Source of the DNA: an uncultured Bacteroidia bacterium
GTDB lineage: Bacteria > Bacteroidota > Bacteroidia > Bacteroidales > Prolixibacteraceae
Reading direction: 5' to 3'
Assembly (NCBI GenBank): GCA_903918045.1
Contig: CAIXCY010000079.1
Span: 17,512 to 81,511 of the forward strand
DNA length: 64,000 nt
The translations under genes were made by a program, and so were the position numbers. Of this stretch, positions 36,259 through 46,690 are shown in pieces (within the stretch, counting starts at the first letter, position 1; every line of letters starts with the position of its first letter). The notes beneath the pieces were generated by a model. It was not told the DNA's origin. It did not search any database and saw nothing but the letters and a program-made list of their open reading frames with translations.

Positions 36259-36696
36259 CTAATTTTTTCTCATTCTAATTTTCCCATCCACCATTAAACC
36301 TTTACCTTCCTGATAGGCAATCATCTCAGCAAATGTTTTAACCGTAAACGACTTGTCCCCACAACACCGGCCTGAACATGTAAAGGCAAATTTCCTGTAT
36401 TTGATTTTTTTTTCCGTATCATCAATTAAAGAGCTAAGGGAAATAAACCCTTTTTCATCTGCATCTGAAGCCCATATGGGTTCATTCTGGGAATCAGAAA
36501 TCCGGACCCATCCCTCAAACATGTTATTTGCCACACTTAACTTAAAATGCCTGTACACATTTCCTATATTCTGGCATCCAATCCAGGCACCCTGGATATC
36601 GTTCATAACAGCTTCCTCATTATTAATATCAGCTGAATTAGAACAGCTTAAAAAAACAAAAAATAAACCGACCAGCCAATAACCTCTTATATTCAT
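36259..36696 (-). CDS. Small lipoprotein with a Cys cluster, unknown function
   Basis: A 145-residue lipoprotein starting at ATG 36696 (the frame is open 12 codons further upstream, but that removes the signal from the N-terminus). The lipobox is VFLSC (Cys18). The mature part contains Cys41 and the cluster CSGRCC (Cys107, 111, 112), unusual for a small surface lipoprotein and possibly a metal or disulfide site. It lies between an UnbV-type gene (gap 40) and the AsnB-like gene (gap 21) in the 13-gene operon. I do not recognise the family. Confidence 0.75.
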   Translation of the reverse strand: MNIRGYWLVGLFFVFLSCSNSADINNEEAVMNDIQGAWIGCQNIGNVYRHFKLSVANNMFEGWVRISDSQNEPIWASDADEKGFISLSSLIDDTEKKIKYRKFAFTCSGRCCGDKSFTVKTFAEMIAYQEGKGLMVDGKIRMRKN

Positions 36697-36736
36697 TGCT
36701 AATATGAATTTAGAATTAAAATCGAATGACACGATT

Positions 36737-38422
36737 TTATTTAGTCATTATCCCTTTTCCCTGCATAATGACTAAATACTTGTCACTATCAATATTCTTA
36801 AAAATCTCTTTCTTCCCGTCAGACCATTTAACCTCAAGCTGGTCGACATTTTTTTGTTTTCCAAGTCCGATATGCATCCTTGGATCATTGTTGGAGAGGT
36901 AACTTGTCGCCCACTGGTTAATCAAAACCTGTTTTTTACTACCGGAAGTAACAGTCACTTTGGCTCCAATTGCCGCGGCAGGACCGTTTATCCCCTTTAG
37001 AGTCAATCCAAGCCAATGGTTGCCGTTTCCACCCTCATTTTTAAGAAGTGCTGCAGTGGCCTGTTTATCGACGTGAGTGATGATTATATCCAGAAATCCA
37101 TCATTGTTAAAATCCCAGACAGCCAACCCCCGGCCGGAACGTTTGGTTGAAAAATAGGATCCATGCTCTTTCCCCACATTTTTAAAATGGCCTTCCCCGT
37201 CGTTCTCGAGCAATAACGGGTATTGAAGGATCAGTTCCTCCGCAGTTCCGTTTGCGGTCACAATATCAAGATCTCCGTCATTATCATAGTCCAGAAATTG
37301 GGCACCCCAGCAACCCTTCCCTTCCATCTCCGAGGCAAGGCCACTCGCTTTTGTAATATCCTCAAAGGTACCGTTGCCAAGATTGCGGTACAGGGCACCG
37401 TGATCCAAATCGGAAACCAGGATGTCTGTTAAACCATCTCCATCGATATCTCCGATTGAGGCATGCATTGAACCTGTGCCTATTCCCTGATCGTTGGCTG
37501 CCACACCGGCCGCTACAGCAACTTCCTTATAGACTCCGTTATCATTACGGAAAAGGAAATTCAGCTGATGATCGTTGGCCTGAAGAATATCAAGATCGCC
37601 ATCGTCATCATAATCAAATACAGTCAGTCCCATACATTTTGAATTTGGAAAGTACAGGTTATTTTTCTGTGTAACATCAACAAATTTTCCGTTCGGCTGC
37701 TGTTCATAAAGTATTGAAGGCTGGCCATTATACTCAGCAGGGCTGGGCATTAAATCGGGTGTTCCGGGCGAATTGTAAGCAGGATCAAAGGCCATGAAAT
37801 TACCAACCATGGCATCGAGCCTGCCATCCTTATTGTAATCCCAGAATGAAACCCCGATGCTCCATTTTGTGAACCCGTTTAATTTCTCTGGACCGGCAAG
37901 GCCCAATGAACTTGTGATATCCCTGAACGTACCATCGCCGTTATTATGATAGAAAATATTCGGACCGTAATTCAGAACATAAAGATCCTGGAAACCATCA
38001 TTATCCAGGTCAATCGCTCCGGCAGCCTCGCTCCACTGATGGCCGCCCACCCCCGCTTTTTCAGAAACTTCAGTAAATGTGCCGTTACCGTTATTTTTGT
38101 AAAGCTCATTGTGTGCATTTTTAAAAACTTTACCCTCAGGATCTGAAATCCCTTCAAGATAAGCCCCATTCATCAGGTAAAGATCCATTAGCCCGTCATT
38201 GTTGTAATCAAATACGGTGATACCAGAACCGCTGCTCTCCAGGATATTCTTGTAAGAGAAGTCGCCAATGGTGTACTTGAAATTAATTCCGGCCTTACTG
38301 GTTACATCAGTAAACATTACAGGTTTATTCTGAGCAGAAAGATTAGCAGATAAGACTATCAGCAACAGGAGGGAAAATGAGCAGTAAAGCTTACAAGCCA
38401 CGGAATCAGTTTTAGGAATCAT
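36737..38422 (-). CDS. Secreted FG-GAP protein with C-terminal ASPIC/UnbV domain (CRTAC1-like)
   Basis: A 561-residue protein with an N-terminal hydrophobic signal (LLLIVLSANLSAQ, ending near residue 31), then the CRTAC1/UnbV opening FTDVTSKAGINFKY. FG-GAP repeats with calcium loops follow at about 60-460 (FDYNNDGLMDLYL, DLDNDGFQDLYV, DIDGDGLTDILV), and an ASPIC/UnbV domain closes the protein at about 475-555 (NHWLGLTLKG...IGAKV...HIGLGKQKNVDQLEVKW). It is exported and probably periplasmic or surface-exposed. It abuts the TPR/ASPIC gene (gap 1) and is a paralogue of the operon's other UnbV-type proteins. Confidence 0.87.
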   Translation of the reverse strand: MIPKTDSVACKLYCSFSLLLLIVLSANLSAQNKPVMFTDVTSKAGINFKYTIGDFSYKNILESSGSGITVFDYNNDGLMDLYLMNGAYLEGISDPEGKVFKNAHNELYKNNGNGTFTEVSEKAGVGGHQWSEAAGAIDLDNDGFQDLYVLNYGPNIFYHNNGDGTFRDITSSLGLAGPEKLNGFTKWSIGVSFWDYNKDGRLDAMVGNFMAFDPAYNSPGTPDLMPSPAEYNGQPSILYEQQPNGKFVDVTQKNNLYFPNSKCMGLTVFDYDDDGDLDILQANDHQLNFLFRNDNGVYKEVAVAAGVAANDQGIGTGSMHASIGDIDGDGLTDILVSDLDHGALYRNLGNGTFEDITKASGLASEMEGKGCWGAQFLDYDNDGDLDIVTANGTAEELILQYPLLLENDGEGHFKNVGKEHGSYFSTKRSGRGLAVWDFNNDGFLDIIITHVDKQATAALLKNEGGNGNHWLGLTLKGINGPAAAIGAKVTVTSGSKKQVLINQWATSYLSNNDPRMHIGLGKQKNVDQLEVKWSDGKKEIFKNIDSDKYLVIMQGKGIMTK

Positions 38423-38423
38423 A

Positions 38424-41400
38424 TTAATTATGTCTGTTTTTAATTACGTTTCGGTAGTCTTCTGGTGTGACAACCCGGGTGTTATATTCTCTGATGAATT
38501 TATCAAGATCCGGATTGTTGGGATAGGAATCTTCCAACGATGGAGGGTAGCTTTTCATGCCGTGAAAAGGGAGCGGCAAGACGGTACCGCCAAGGGCAGT
38601 ATTCAAATCGCCGTCTTTGACCCATCCTACGCTATGGATCATGAAATCCCGTTTCCATCCTTTTTTCAATTCAGGTAATCCTTTGGTATCAAACTTAATC
38701 GATGTTTCATCCCCCGCATTGGAGATAATGTATTTGTTATCCGATTCCAGAAGAAGCGGCAGCACATCACCATAGCGAGTGTAATTACCTGTCAGGTCGC
38801 GCCACTTTTTCGTTTTATCAACACTCGAATAATCAAACCAATGAGGCCCATAGCGCCCCCCTTTTTTATAGGTTTGTGAAAAGCCCCTGTAATGAATCTC
38901 TGCGGAGGAAGGATTTAAATAAGTTGAAATGACCGGTACACTGGAAATACCCTCCGAAAAAAAGATCTGATCCCAATAAATCTCCATATTTGTTTGGATT
39001 CTGATGCGATGATCCGAAGAAAGAAATTTACCCGAAAGATCGGCAATTACAGTTTTATCCTTCCCCATCGGAAAGCCAAGATTGTCTATGACTGTTTCCC
39101 ATTCACCCTTTTTGTTGATAACCTGGATGACCGGTGGTTGAACTTTGAGTTTTTCTGATTGCGAAATGGCAACATTGATGCTTGCATCGGTTGGGAATAT
39201 CCAGCCATTAAGGAAGATGGAGAGGTTTTTGGATTGACCAGCTGTGCCGGGATCAAGAATCAGCTCATGCATTTCAGTAACACCCTGATAGGTATCTGGC
39301 TTAAAGTCAGATATATATTTATCATCCTTTTCCAAAATCAGAGAAAGCACGTCGTTTCCATTAGAATCCTTTGCAGATACAGGGAATTGCCTTTTAGGAA
39401 CCTGGATGATCTTTAGTCCGGGGAAAGGAGGAGGAGAAAATTGTTCCGGAACGAACACTTCAACAGAATCGGGATGATCAACCGAAACCAACTGTATTTT
39501 GTCCATATAGATCGTTTCCCAAAGTTCGGAGGTCACCTGAATCTTGTATTCGCCGTCTTCTGCCTTTAAGTTTTCCACCGGGATTTTGAGAAAATCATCG
39601 GAAGCATTTGGGAAAGCATGCTTTGTTGTACCCCCCATAATCCCGAGTGGCATACCAAGCGCACTGCGCCATATAATATCCTTCGCAAAAACATATTTAT
39701 TACCATCCCAGGTATAGAGGAAGGGGCAGGAACCTTTGAGTGTTTGAGATTCAATGAGTGCCTGATCAGCCCCGGGAAGAAATACATTCTGAGGTACTCC
39801 GTTTGTCCATGTAATCCGGATCACATCGGCCTTTGTACGATTTCCCAGTCCAAAATGGAGATTAGGATCCGTTACGACCAGGGTCTGGTAAAGGTCACCG
39901 GCACGCATCTCAACTTTTGCCCCGATCCCAAAATGGTTATTTTTGGCTGATCCGGCCCTTAAACCCACCAGTTTCATATTTACATAATGGTTAATATTCC
40001 CTCCGTCATTACGCAGCAGGGATACACCACCGTGCAGACCTGCAATCACTACATCGAGATCACCATCTTCATTATAGTCAAACAGCGCTATTTGTCTTCC
40101 CAATTTTGGTTCATCAGGCAAAATTTGGGAAACGTCCGTAAAATTTCCTTTCCCGTCATTGTGATACAATAAGAGGCCACGTCCCCCTTTTTCATCCGAC
40201 TCGCCTGCAATTATAAGATCCAGAAATCCATCGTTATCAAAATCAAAAAACTTTGCGTCCCACGCCTTAACGTGTGCGAGTGCAGAAAACATCTCCTTCG
40301 ATTTTTTGACCTGTTCAAAGGTTCCATTGCCCAGGTTGCGGAATAAACCACTTTCTCCTCCGTTAACCGAAGTAATGAACACGTCAAGGAACCCATCATT
40401 ATTGTAATCACCGACTGCAACCGAAGTGGAGCCTCCATTGCTTTTCAGCCCGCTTTTTTCGGTTATATCCTTAAAAATCCCCTGCCGCTGATTTGAAAAT
40501 AGGGTATTACTCCCGTTTTTATTTATAACCAAAAGGTCTATATCTCCATCATCATCAAAATCGCCAAAAGCAGCATTTCTGCTGTTCAGATTGGCTCCTG
40601 ACAGACCCATTTTTTCTGCCTGTTCCAAAAATGACCCGTCACCGTTATTGCGAAACAGCAGGTTTGAATTCGTACCTGTTTCAAATAAATCAAGATCTCC
40701 GTCATGATCAAGATCAAAGAATAATGCCTTATTGCCACCTGTCTTGCTCCCTATCTTCGCTGCGGAAGTGACATCCTCAAAAATTCCTTTTCCGGCATTT
40801 CGGTATAAAATATCTCCCCCCTCCTTAACAATGTATAAATCCATAAATCCATCGTTGTCGTAATCGGCAAAAGCGGCCGAAGATTCCTTGCCGGTGTGTC
40901 TGATACCCACTTCTTTTGAAACATCCCTGAAGCGCCCCATGTCATTATTGAAGAGGTAATGCTGATACGAGGAGGAAGCCGGATTATAACTTCCAACATA
41001 AAGGTCCACATCACCGTCGCCATCATAATCGGCTGCCTCAACATGAGTGAAATCACCCATTCCGGCGTTTTCACCTTCGCTGAATGTCGGAACACTATCT
41101 AAACCCGCAGAAGCTGTGACATTTGTGAATTTAATTACATCAAGAATTGATTTATTTTCGACAGGCTCAGAGGTGGATTGCTGGTCATAAGTAATTAACG
41201 GGAAACCAATCAATGACCCTCCCGGACCTTTCAATTCCATGATACCTGCCTGGTACGGAGAGGTGACCTTCAGGTAATTATGAAAAATAGTGAACTGAAC
41301 AAAAGCCTGATCCTTATCGGATTTCCTCAGCAAGGAAAGGGCATTGTCGTAATAATCCACCGCTTCTTTGGGAAACTCAGGGAATTGCTTTTGAATAATC

Positions 41401-41990
41401 TCCAGTTGCTCTATCGCCTTGTCAAGGTCGCCATCGCGGATAAACAGTTCGGTCAGACTAAGATGGGGAACCAGGTTTCCCGGCGCTTTTTCGACCAGAT
41501 GAAGGAGGTAATGCTTTCGTTGTATTTTAGATTCAGCATCTGAACCGGCAGCCACCAATTCAGAAATAAAATAGAGTATTTTAAGGTGATCGGGTGAGAT
41601 TTTAAGCGCCTCCTCAAGAGCTGAAACAGCCTTTTCGCGTTCATCATTCATTTGGTAGACAGTTGCCAGCAGCAACCTGATGTCTGGATCTTTTGAATCG
41701 ATTTTAAGCGCTTTAAAAAGTTGATTTTCAGCCTCAGGGTACTTGCCCATTCTTAAATAGGCCAGCCCAAGATTGGCATATCCAAGTTTTTCATTTGGCG
41801 CAAGTTTGATAAATTTTTGAAATTCCTTTTCAGCCTCTTCGAGTTTAAACTCTTCCAGATAGGCAAGACCAAGGGTTTGCGTGGTCATCAAATCGAGCGA
41901 TTTCTGCTTGCTGTCCTGGGGACTATCGGTACAAAAAAACAGAACATTGGAACACAGCAATATAAAAATTAAAGTACTTATGTTTTTCAT
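38424..41990 (-). CDS. TPR - FG-GAP - ASPIC/UnbV fusion protein with a large novel C-terminal part
   Basis: An 1188-residue exported protein; Cys20 follows a hydrophobic N-terminus, but the lipobox (LFFC) is poor. Tetratricopeptide repeats fill about 34-225 (for example LGLAYLEEFKLEEAEKEF). FG-GAP repeats with DxDxDG calcium loops follow at about 320-660, then an ASPIC/UnbV domain at 667-745. The last 430 residues (752-1188) are an additional region beginning CPFLYTWDGNKYVF and containing DIIWRSALGMPLG; I cannot assign them to a named domain. TPRs suggest protein-protein contacts, perhaps holding operon partners together in the envelope. It is gene 9 of the 13-gene operon. Confidence 0.85.
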   Translation of the reverse strand: MKNISTLIFILLCSNVLFFCTDSPQDSKQKSLDLMTTQTLGLAYLEEFKLEEAEKEFQKFIKLAPNEKLGYANLGLAYLRMGKYPEAENQLFKALKIDSKDPDIRLLLATVYQMNDEREKAVSALEEALKISPDHLKILYFISELVAAGSDAESKIQRKHYLLHLVEKAPGNLVPHLSLTELFIRDGDLDKAIEQLEIIQKQFPEFPKEAVDYYDNALSLLRKSDKDQAFVQFTIFHNYLKVTSPYQAGIMELKGPGGSLIGFPLITYDQQSTSEPVENKSILDVIKFTNVTASAGLDSVPTFSEGENAGMGDFTHVEAADYDGDGDVDLYVGSYNPASSSYQHYLFNNDMGRFRDVSKEVGIRHTGKESSAAFADYDNDGFMDLYIVKEGGDILYRNAGKGIFEDVTSAAKIGSKTGGNKALFFDLDHDGDLDLFETGTNSNLLFRNNGDGSFLEQAEKMGLSGANLNSRNAAFGDFDDDGDIDLLVINKNGSNTLFSNQRQGIFKDITEKSGLKSNGGSTSVAVGDYNNDGFLDVFITSVNGGESGLFRNLGNGTFEQVKKSKEMFSALAHVKAWDAKFFDFDNDGFLDLIIAGESDEKGGRGLLLYHNDGKGNFTDVSQILPDEPKLGRQIALFDYNEDGDLDVVIAGLHGGVSLLRNDGGNINHYVNMKLVGLRAGSAKNNHFGIGAKVEMRAGDLYQTLVVTDPNLHFGLGNRTKADVIRITWTNGVPQNVFLPGADQALIESQTLKGSCPFLYTWDGNKYVFAKDIIWRSALGMPLGIMGGTTKHAFPNASDDFLKIPVENLKAEDGEYKIQVTSELWETIYMDKIQLVSVDHPDSVEVFVPEQFSPPPFPGLKIIQVPKRQFPVSAKDSNGNDVLSLILEKDDKYISDFKPDTYQGVTEMHELILDPGTAGQSKNLSIFLNGWIFPTDASINVAISQSEKLKVQPPVIQVINKKGEWETVIDNLGFPMGKDKTVIADLSGKFLSSDHRIRIQTNMEIYWDQIFFSEGISSVPVISTYLNPSSAEIHYRGFSQTYKKGGRYGPHWFDYSSVDKTKKWRDLTGNYTRYGDVLPLLLESDNKYIISNAGDETSIKFDTKGLPELKKGWKRDFMIHSVGWVKDGDLNTALGGTVLPLPFHGMKSYPPSLEDSYPNNPDLDKFIREYNTRVVTPEDYRNVIKNRHN

Positions 41991-42029
41991 AACCTCAAAA
42001 ATAAGAAATTAGTGGAATATAGGTACAGC

Positions 42030-43154
42030 CTATTTTCCCAATGCAACCGGCAACCCATTTTTTATTTCAATCAGACTGGCAGCGCCCACGCGATTTCCCC
42101 GATCATCACATTGAATTGATCCTGTAACCCCTTTATAATGTATTCCTGCGAGCGCTTTTTGTACAGCTTCGCGATCTGTGCCATATTTTTGCAGTGCCTC
42201 AATGATCAGATTCATTCCATCGAAAGCAAAAGCAGCTGCATCACCTGGCATTTGATGATAATTTTTCAGAAATTCATTTTGAAAGGCCAATCTATCTGAT
42301 GTTAAATAGTTTGCATAAGAAACTAAGACGACACCTTCGAATTTTCTTAAGTCTTCTTCAGAGTTTTCATCTTCGCCAAGAAGCGATAACGAACCGAAAA
42401 CCTGCTGATTCATATTCCGTATACGCAGTTGTTGAATCAATTTACCCGAGGCTCCAGGTTTTCCAAACAGAACAATACCATTGACATCTGCTTTACAGAT
42501 CTGATTAAGTAACGCACTAAAATCGGTTAAGGAGTTATCATACGAAAATTGGTAAGGATCTGTTTTACCCGCGCTTTTCACTTTTTTCAGAAAGCTTTTT
42601 AATGCCAGTTTTGAATCGTAACCATCGTCTGATACTGCGGCTATTTTCGAAATTCCTCTTTTAGTATAAATTTCATTCATTATAGCCTCAGCCTGTTGAA
42701 GGTCGTTTGGCACGGTGTTAAAAAACCAGGGGACAAAAGCCTGGGATAGCGTGGGGTCACTGGCCCAGGCTGACACAAAAACGACCTGAGCTTTTGCCGC
42801 GACCTGTTCTACCAGGTGTGCATTTCGCCCATCGTGAGAGCCCAGGATGGCACAAACCCCTTCTTTGAAGATCAGGTTCACAGCCTCCTTTGACCCTGTT
42901 CCCCAGGAACCTTCCATCGAGCGGGTAATTAATTGAAACGACCTGCCTTTAATTCCACCCTTTTCGTTTGCTTTTCGAATCGCTATTTCAGCGCCATTTC
43001 TGGCTTGGGTATATTTACTATCCTGAATGAGTAGTCCTATTTTAATGGTTTTATCCGTCTCTTTTGGAATCTGTGATGCAATCGCATTATGAACAAATAA
43101 GGCTAACAACGCGGAGATAATCCATGTTGGAAAAAAAAGACTGATTAAGTTCAT
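42030..43154 (-). CDS. Periplasmic ligand-binding protein (Peripla_BP_6 type), second copy
   Basis: A 374-residue exported protein (signal sequence about 1-27). The fold is that of the branched-chain amino acid/urea type of substrate-binding protein: [30 protein letters not shown], then [15 protein letters not shown], then a second lobe with [11 protein letters not shown] near the end. It would bind a small ligand in the periplasm. No ABC permease or ATPase gene is present in the window, so it may serve as a receptor or chaperone for a pathway compound instead of transport. It overlaps the DAHP synthase gene by 4 bases (ATGA) and precedes the TPR/ASPIC gene by 39. Confidence 0.87.
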   Translation of the reverse strand: MNLISLFFPTWIISALLALFVHNAIASQIPKETDKTIKIGLLIQDSKYTQARNGAEIAIRKANEKGGIKGRSFQLITRSMEGSWGTGSKEAVNLIFKEGVCAILGSHDGRNAHLVEQVAAKAQVVFVSAWASDPTLSQAFVPWFFNTVPNDLQQAEAIMNEIYTKRGISKIAAVSDDGYDSKLALKSFLKKVKSAGKTDPYQFSYDNSLTDFSALLNQICKADVNGIVLFGKPGASGKLIQQLRIRNMNQQVFGSLSLLGEDENSEEDLRKFEGVVLVSYANYLTSDRLAFQNEFLKNYHQMPGDAAAFAFDGMNLIIEALQKYGTDREAVQKALAGIHYKGVTGSIQCDDRGNRVGAASLIEIKNGLPVALGK

Positions 43155-44014
43155 AAATAAATTTCCCGGCCAATTGCCCTGGCTATTTTCTGGAGATCAG
43201 GCATTAATCTGTCAAATTCATCAAGACTAAGCGATTGATTTCCATCACATAAAGCCTGTTCAGGTTTGTAATGAACCTCTATGATCAGACCGTCAGCTCC
43301 AACGGCCAAAGCAGCCTTTGACATCGAAGGTACCATCCAGCGCAGCCCGGTTCCATGACTGGGATCGACGATAACGGGAAGATGAGTGAGTCTTTTGAGC
43401 ATCGGAACGGCGCTGAGGTCGAGTGTATTGCGGGTAGCAGTTTCAAAAGTGCGGATTCCGCGTTCGCAAAGAATTACCTGATTGTTTCCCTGGTTAAGAA
43501 TATATTCTGCAGCCAGTAAAAACTCCTCTATCGTTGACATCATCCCCCGCTTAAGCAAAATGGGTTTTTTGCACATTCCTGCTTCCTTCAAAAGGGGAAA
43601 ATTTTGCATATTCCGTGAACCTATCTGGAGCATATCGGCATAGGAGGCTACCAATTCAACCTGCCTGGTATCCATCACTTCGGTGACCAGGGGCAACCCT
43701 GATTCCTTTTGTATCATTGCCAGCAGTTTTAACCCCTCTTCGCCCAGACCCTGAAACGAGTATGGTGATGAGCGTGGTTTGAAGGCGCCACCTCTTAGGA
43801 TCTTCGCCCCGGATGACTTTACAGCCATCGCAGTCTCAAAAAGTTGTTCCCAGCTTTCAACCGCACATGGTCCTGCAATTACAACAATGTCAGTACCGCC
43901 TATCTTTGTTCCGCCAATATTTACAATTGTACCTGCCGGATTCGACGCGAGGTCAACCCTTGAGGGAGAGGCCGGTGCAAGAGTTACAGGAGTGTTACAT
44001 TGATTAGTTTCCAT
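43151..44014 (-). CDS. 3-deoxy-7-phosphoheptulonate (DAHP) synthase, minimal form
   Basis: A 287-residue cytoplasmic TIM-barrel enzyme condensing phosphoenolpyruvate and erythrose 4-phosphate, the entry step of the shikimate pathway. Motifs are GPCAVES (48-54), the PEP-binding [11 protein letters not shown] (79-89), [13 protein letters not shown], and VDPSHGTG with the metal-binding His. It is of the short class I-beta (KDOPS-like) kind without an N-terminal ferredoxin-like or C-terminal chorismate mutase regulatory domain, so it is probably not feedback-inhibited. Its place in a dedicated operon, between two ligand-binding protein genes (gap 8 and overlap 4), suggests extra flux into an aromatic precursor for this pathway and not a housekeeping role. 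Confidence 0.92.
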   Translation of the reverse strand: METNQCNTPVTLAPASPSRVDLASNPAGTIVNIGGTKIGGTDIVVIAGPCAVESWEQLFETAMAVKSSGAKILRGGAFKPRSSPYSFQGLGEEGLKLLAMIQKESGLPLVTEVMDTRQVELVASYADMLQIGSRNMQNFPLLKEAGMCKKPILLKRGMMSTIEEFLLAAEYILNQGNNQVILCERGIRTFETATRNTLDLSAVPMLKRLTHLPVIVDPSHGTGLRWMVPSMSKAALAVGADGLIIEVHYKPEQALCDGNQSLSLDEFDRLMPDLQKIARAIGREIYL

Positions 44015-44022
44015 CTCATTTT

Positions 44023-45411
44023 TTAATAACTGTCGTTTTTACTGGTTACTTTTTGCTTAGGATCCATCGACGGGGAAGGGGTAAATTTGAATTTGCCCTG
44101 ACTAACCCGGGCTATCCAGATGTCCGAGATATTATTCCACGACTGATCAAAAGTTTTCTTCCCTGTAATCCCTTTGTATCCCTGAAATGTCTTTAAATCT
44201 GTAAGGACGTCGCGGATCAAAACCCGGTTTAGTCCAACTTTCTGAATAGCTTCTATCGTAATATTCATCCCATCATAGGCATGAGCTGCAAACACATCGG
44301 GTTCCTGTGCGAACCTTTTGAGGTAATTGCTCTGAAACACTTTCAGACGTAGATTATTTGCGTCCGGATTATACTGGCTGGTAGTTATAACCCCTTCAGC
44401 AGAAGGACCGGCAATTTTAAGAAACTCGGGAGAGACCATTCTGTCTGACCCATAAACAAGCTGTTTAAATCCCATTGCACGCATCTGTTTTAGGATCAGA
44501 GCTGATTCTTTTGCATTTCCCCAGATCAGGACAGCATCCGGTGAGGTTACCATAATTCGCTCCAGTTGAGTCTTAAAATCGGTCTCCCCATCGTTAAAGC
44601 GCTCTTCGATCACCATCGGGTGACCCACACGGGTTGCTGTCTCCGAGAAAATCTTAATGCCAACTCTTCCATACCTGTTGTTTGCCCTGATAACCGCAAC
44701 CCGGGAATGTCCATCCTTCTTGAAAATCTGGTTTACCAATCCATAAGAACTCTGCCGGTCATCGGTGATCACACGAATTGCCCAGGGTATATTGGTCTCG
44801 GTAAAGGTGGGATCCGGATCTCCTGTATTGATCATGGGTATTTCAAGTTTCAGTGTTGCCCGCAAAGCGACATGGGAAACGATATCGTCAATCGAGCCTA
44901 AAAAAGCCCACACTTTTTCGTCATCCATCTTTACGACCTCATTTGCTGCTGCACCCCATAATCCGACATCGTTATGGATCATTAGCTTGTAGGGAATATT
45001 ATGGTATCCCCCTCTTTTATTGGCTTCTTCGATTGCCAGTGTAGCGCCCTGCAACATTTGCTTTCCCAACGATACGATCACCGAGCCTTCAAGTGGTCCA
45101 AGGAAACCTATCCTAACCTCTTTAAGATTTGTGGGAGGCAACTTTTCCCTGCCCGCACCATAAAACTGGATGGGAACCAGAAAATGATATTTATAGGCCT
45201 TCTGATACCTCTGATAAGGAAAGATCTCGTCTGATGCTTTCCCATAGTTTTGTTTTTGATCCTGCCCCATTGAGTCGAATACCGTCAATACAATGCTCAG
45301 AAAAACAATCAGCAACAGCTTATAATTTGTTGTTCTTACAACATCACGCCTTGACATCTTCTCTGCAGTAAGAAGGTTTGTGATTTCTTTCAATTCCAAT
45401 GTTGTGTCCAT
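44023..45411 (-). CDS. Periplasmic ligand-binding protein (Peripla_BP_6 type), first copy
   Basis: A 462-residue protein with a hydrophobic segment at about 32-46, preceded by a charged 30-residue N-terminus (an ATG at 45357 would shorten it). The binding-protein fold begins at about residue 82 ([38 protein letters not shown]) and carries GDPDPTF and [11 protein letters not shown], as in branched-chain amino acid/urea-type receptors. No partner ABC components are seen. It is gene 6 of the 13-gene operon, 8 bases before the DAHP synthase gene. The pair of receptors (also 42030-43154) flanks that gene. Confidence 0.85.
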   Translation of the reverse strand: MDTTLELKEITNLLTAEKMSRRDVVRTTNYKLLLIVFLSIVLTVFDSMGQDQKQNYGKASDEIFPYQRYQKAYKYHFLVPIQFYGAGREKLPPTNLKEVRIGFLGPLEGSVIVSLGKQMLQGATLAIEEANKRGGYHNIPYKLMIHNDVGLWGAAANEVVKMDDEKVWAFLGSIDDIVSHVALRATLKLEIPMINTGDPDPTFTETNIPWAIRVITDDRQSSYGLVNQIFKKDGHSRVAVIRANNRYGRVGIKIFSETATRVGHPMVIEERFNDGETDFKTQLERIMVTSPDAVLIWGNAKESALILKQMRAMGFKQLVYGSDRMVSPEFLKIAGPSAEGVITTSQYNPDANNLRLKVFQSNYLKRFAQEPDVFAAHAYDGMNITIEAIQKVGLNRVLIRDVLTDLKTFQGYKGITGKKTFDQSWNNISDIWIARVSQGKFKFTPSPSMDPKQKVTSKNDSY

Positions 45412-45453
45412 TGTTTATGGGATTTATGCGGTTTCTGTTGTATTTATGGTTAA

Positions 45454-46680
45454 TCATTTCAATAATTCTCCACGACTGACCCCCATTTCAGTGGCAACCC
45501 AAAGGAAATCGTTATTTGCGTCGACACCAATAACGAAGTTATGGCCAATAGAGGGAGATAACGGCATTTCACGGGTAGTTTTGTTTGTTGCAGGATCGTC
45601 GTTGCGGCCATAATTTTTTATGATGGCCATCCCATCTGTTCTCTTATCATTTTTTTTATAGGTAACCCAGCTCTTCCCGTCAGTACTGCTTAATCCTTTG
45701 TCCGTGCAAATAAATACAACAGGACCCTTTGCCCTGACAAAGTTTATGAAATTGCTTGCTAACCCGCTGTCATGATCAAAGTACCCTTTCCAGTGGGTGC
45801 CATCATAGCGGCTCAAACCAAAATAGGTCGATACCCACAAAATGCCGTCCGCCCATGAGGTCGCAGTTGTAATATCATGAACCAGACCATCATCAGGCAA
45901 AAGATCTATCTCCATTTCACCGTCAGGATCGGTGTAATCCTTGAATTGTTTGGTTTTAGTGGTGTACTCGATCACACCGCCTCCCCAGGCAGCAATGAAG
46001 ATTTTACCGTCGCCCGCAGAGACCCCATAGGTCCACGGCTCATGCATGGGAGCATTTTTTTCGGTGAAGATTTCCCATTGTTTTGTGTAAGTATCGTAAT
46101 GGCCGGCCCCACCTCCGGTAGAAGCCCAAACGTCTTTGCCATCACATATCACGCAATAAACCAAATCATTGGGAAGCCCGCTGTTTAACTGATTAAATAT
46201 TTCAAATTTACCGGCAGACCAACGGCATAATCCACCAAGAGTACCGATCCAGACATCCCCTGTTTGCTGACTCACGTCAATTGAAACAACACCGTTATGC
46301 GGAAGGCCATCTTTAGTGGTATAGGTAGTCCATTTACCTTTCTCATAAACAGCAAGTCCATCGTGGGTTCCCGCCAGTACCCGTTCTCCATCGATACGGA
46401 CGCAATAAGCCTTGTCGGAAGGGAGTCCGTCTTTAGTCGTAAAATTCCGCCAATGACCATAAACAGGCATTGGATTTGCTTGCTTATTCAGAACTGCATT
46501 TGCGGAACTCTTACCCGAAACTTTTTCAACCTTTTGGTCTGTTTTAGTCAAATCATCTTTACCAGTGTACTTTCCAATTGGAGTATTACCATCGCTCAAA
46601 AGAGCAGAACTTAAAAACAGGTATAGAGTCATAAGAATCACTTTACCTTTAACCTGTTTATTTATCCTTAATTGCTGCAT
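45454..46680 (-). CDS. Secreted Reg_prop-type beta-propeller protein
   Basis: A 408-residue exported protein starting at ATG 46680, 10 bases after the preceding stop; an earlier in-frame start would overlap that gene by 50 bases. A signal peptide is followed by repeats of the two-component-regulator propeller type (FTTKDGLPSDKAYCV, YTTKDGLPHNGVVSIDV, LNSGLPNDLVYCV, DDGLVHDITTA). In hybrid two-component systems these form periplasmic sensor propellers, but here no membrane or kinase part follows, so it is a free-standing propeller. A ligand-binding or scaffold function in the envelope is likely; the ligand is unknown. Confidence 0.82.
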   Translation of the reverse strand: MQQLRINKQVKGKVILMTLYLFLSSALLSDGNTPIGKYTGKDDLTKTDQKVEKVSGKSSANAVLNKQANPMPVYGHWRNFTTKDGLPSDKAYCVRIDGERVLAGTHDGLAVYEKGKWTTYTTKDGLPHNGVVSIDVSQQTGDVWIGTLGGLCRWSAGKFEIFNQLNSGLPNDLVYCVICDGKDVWASTGGGAGHYDTYTKQWEIFTEKNAPMHEPWTYGVSAGDGKIFIAAWGGGVIEYTTKTKQFKDYTDPDGEMEIDLLPDDGLVHDITTATSWADGILWVSTYFGLSRYDGTHWKGYFDHDSGLASNFINFVRAKGPVVFICTDKGLSSTDGKSWVTYKKNDKRTDGMAIIKNYGRNDDPATNKTTREMPLSPSIGHNFVIGVDANNDFLWVATEMGVSRGELLK

Positions 46681-46690
46681 AATTTCTCTT

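Noticed and set aside
42030..45411. Urea or branched-chain amino acid ABC importer operon
   Set aside because: Only the ligand-binding proteins are present; no permease or ATP-binding gene is in the operon or window.
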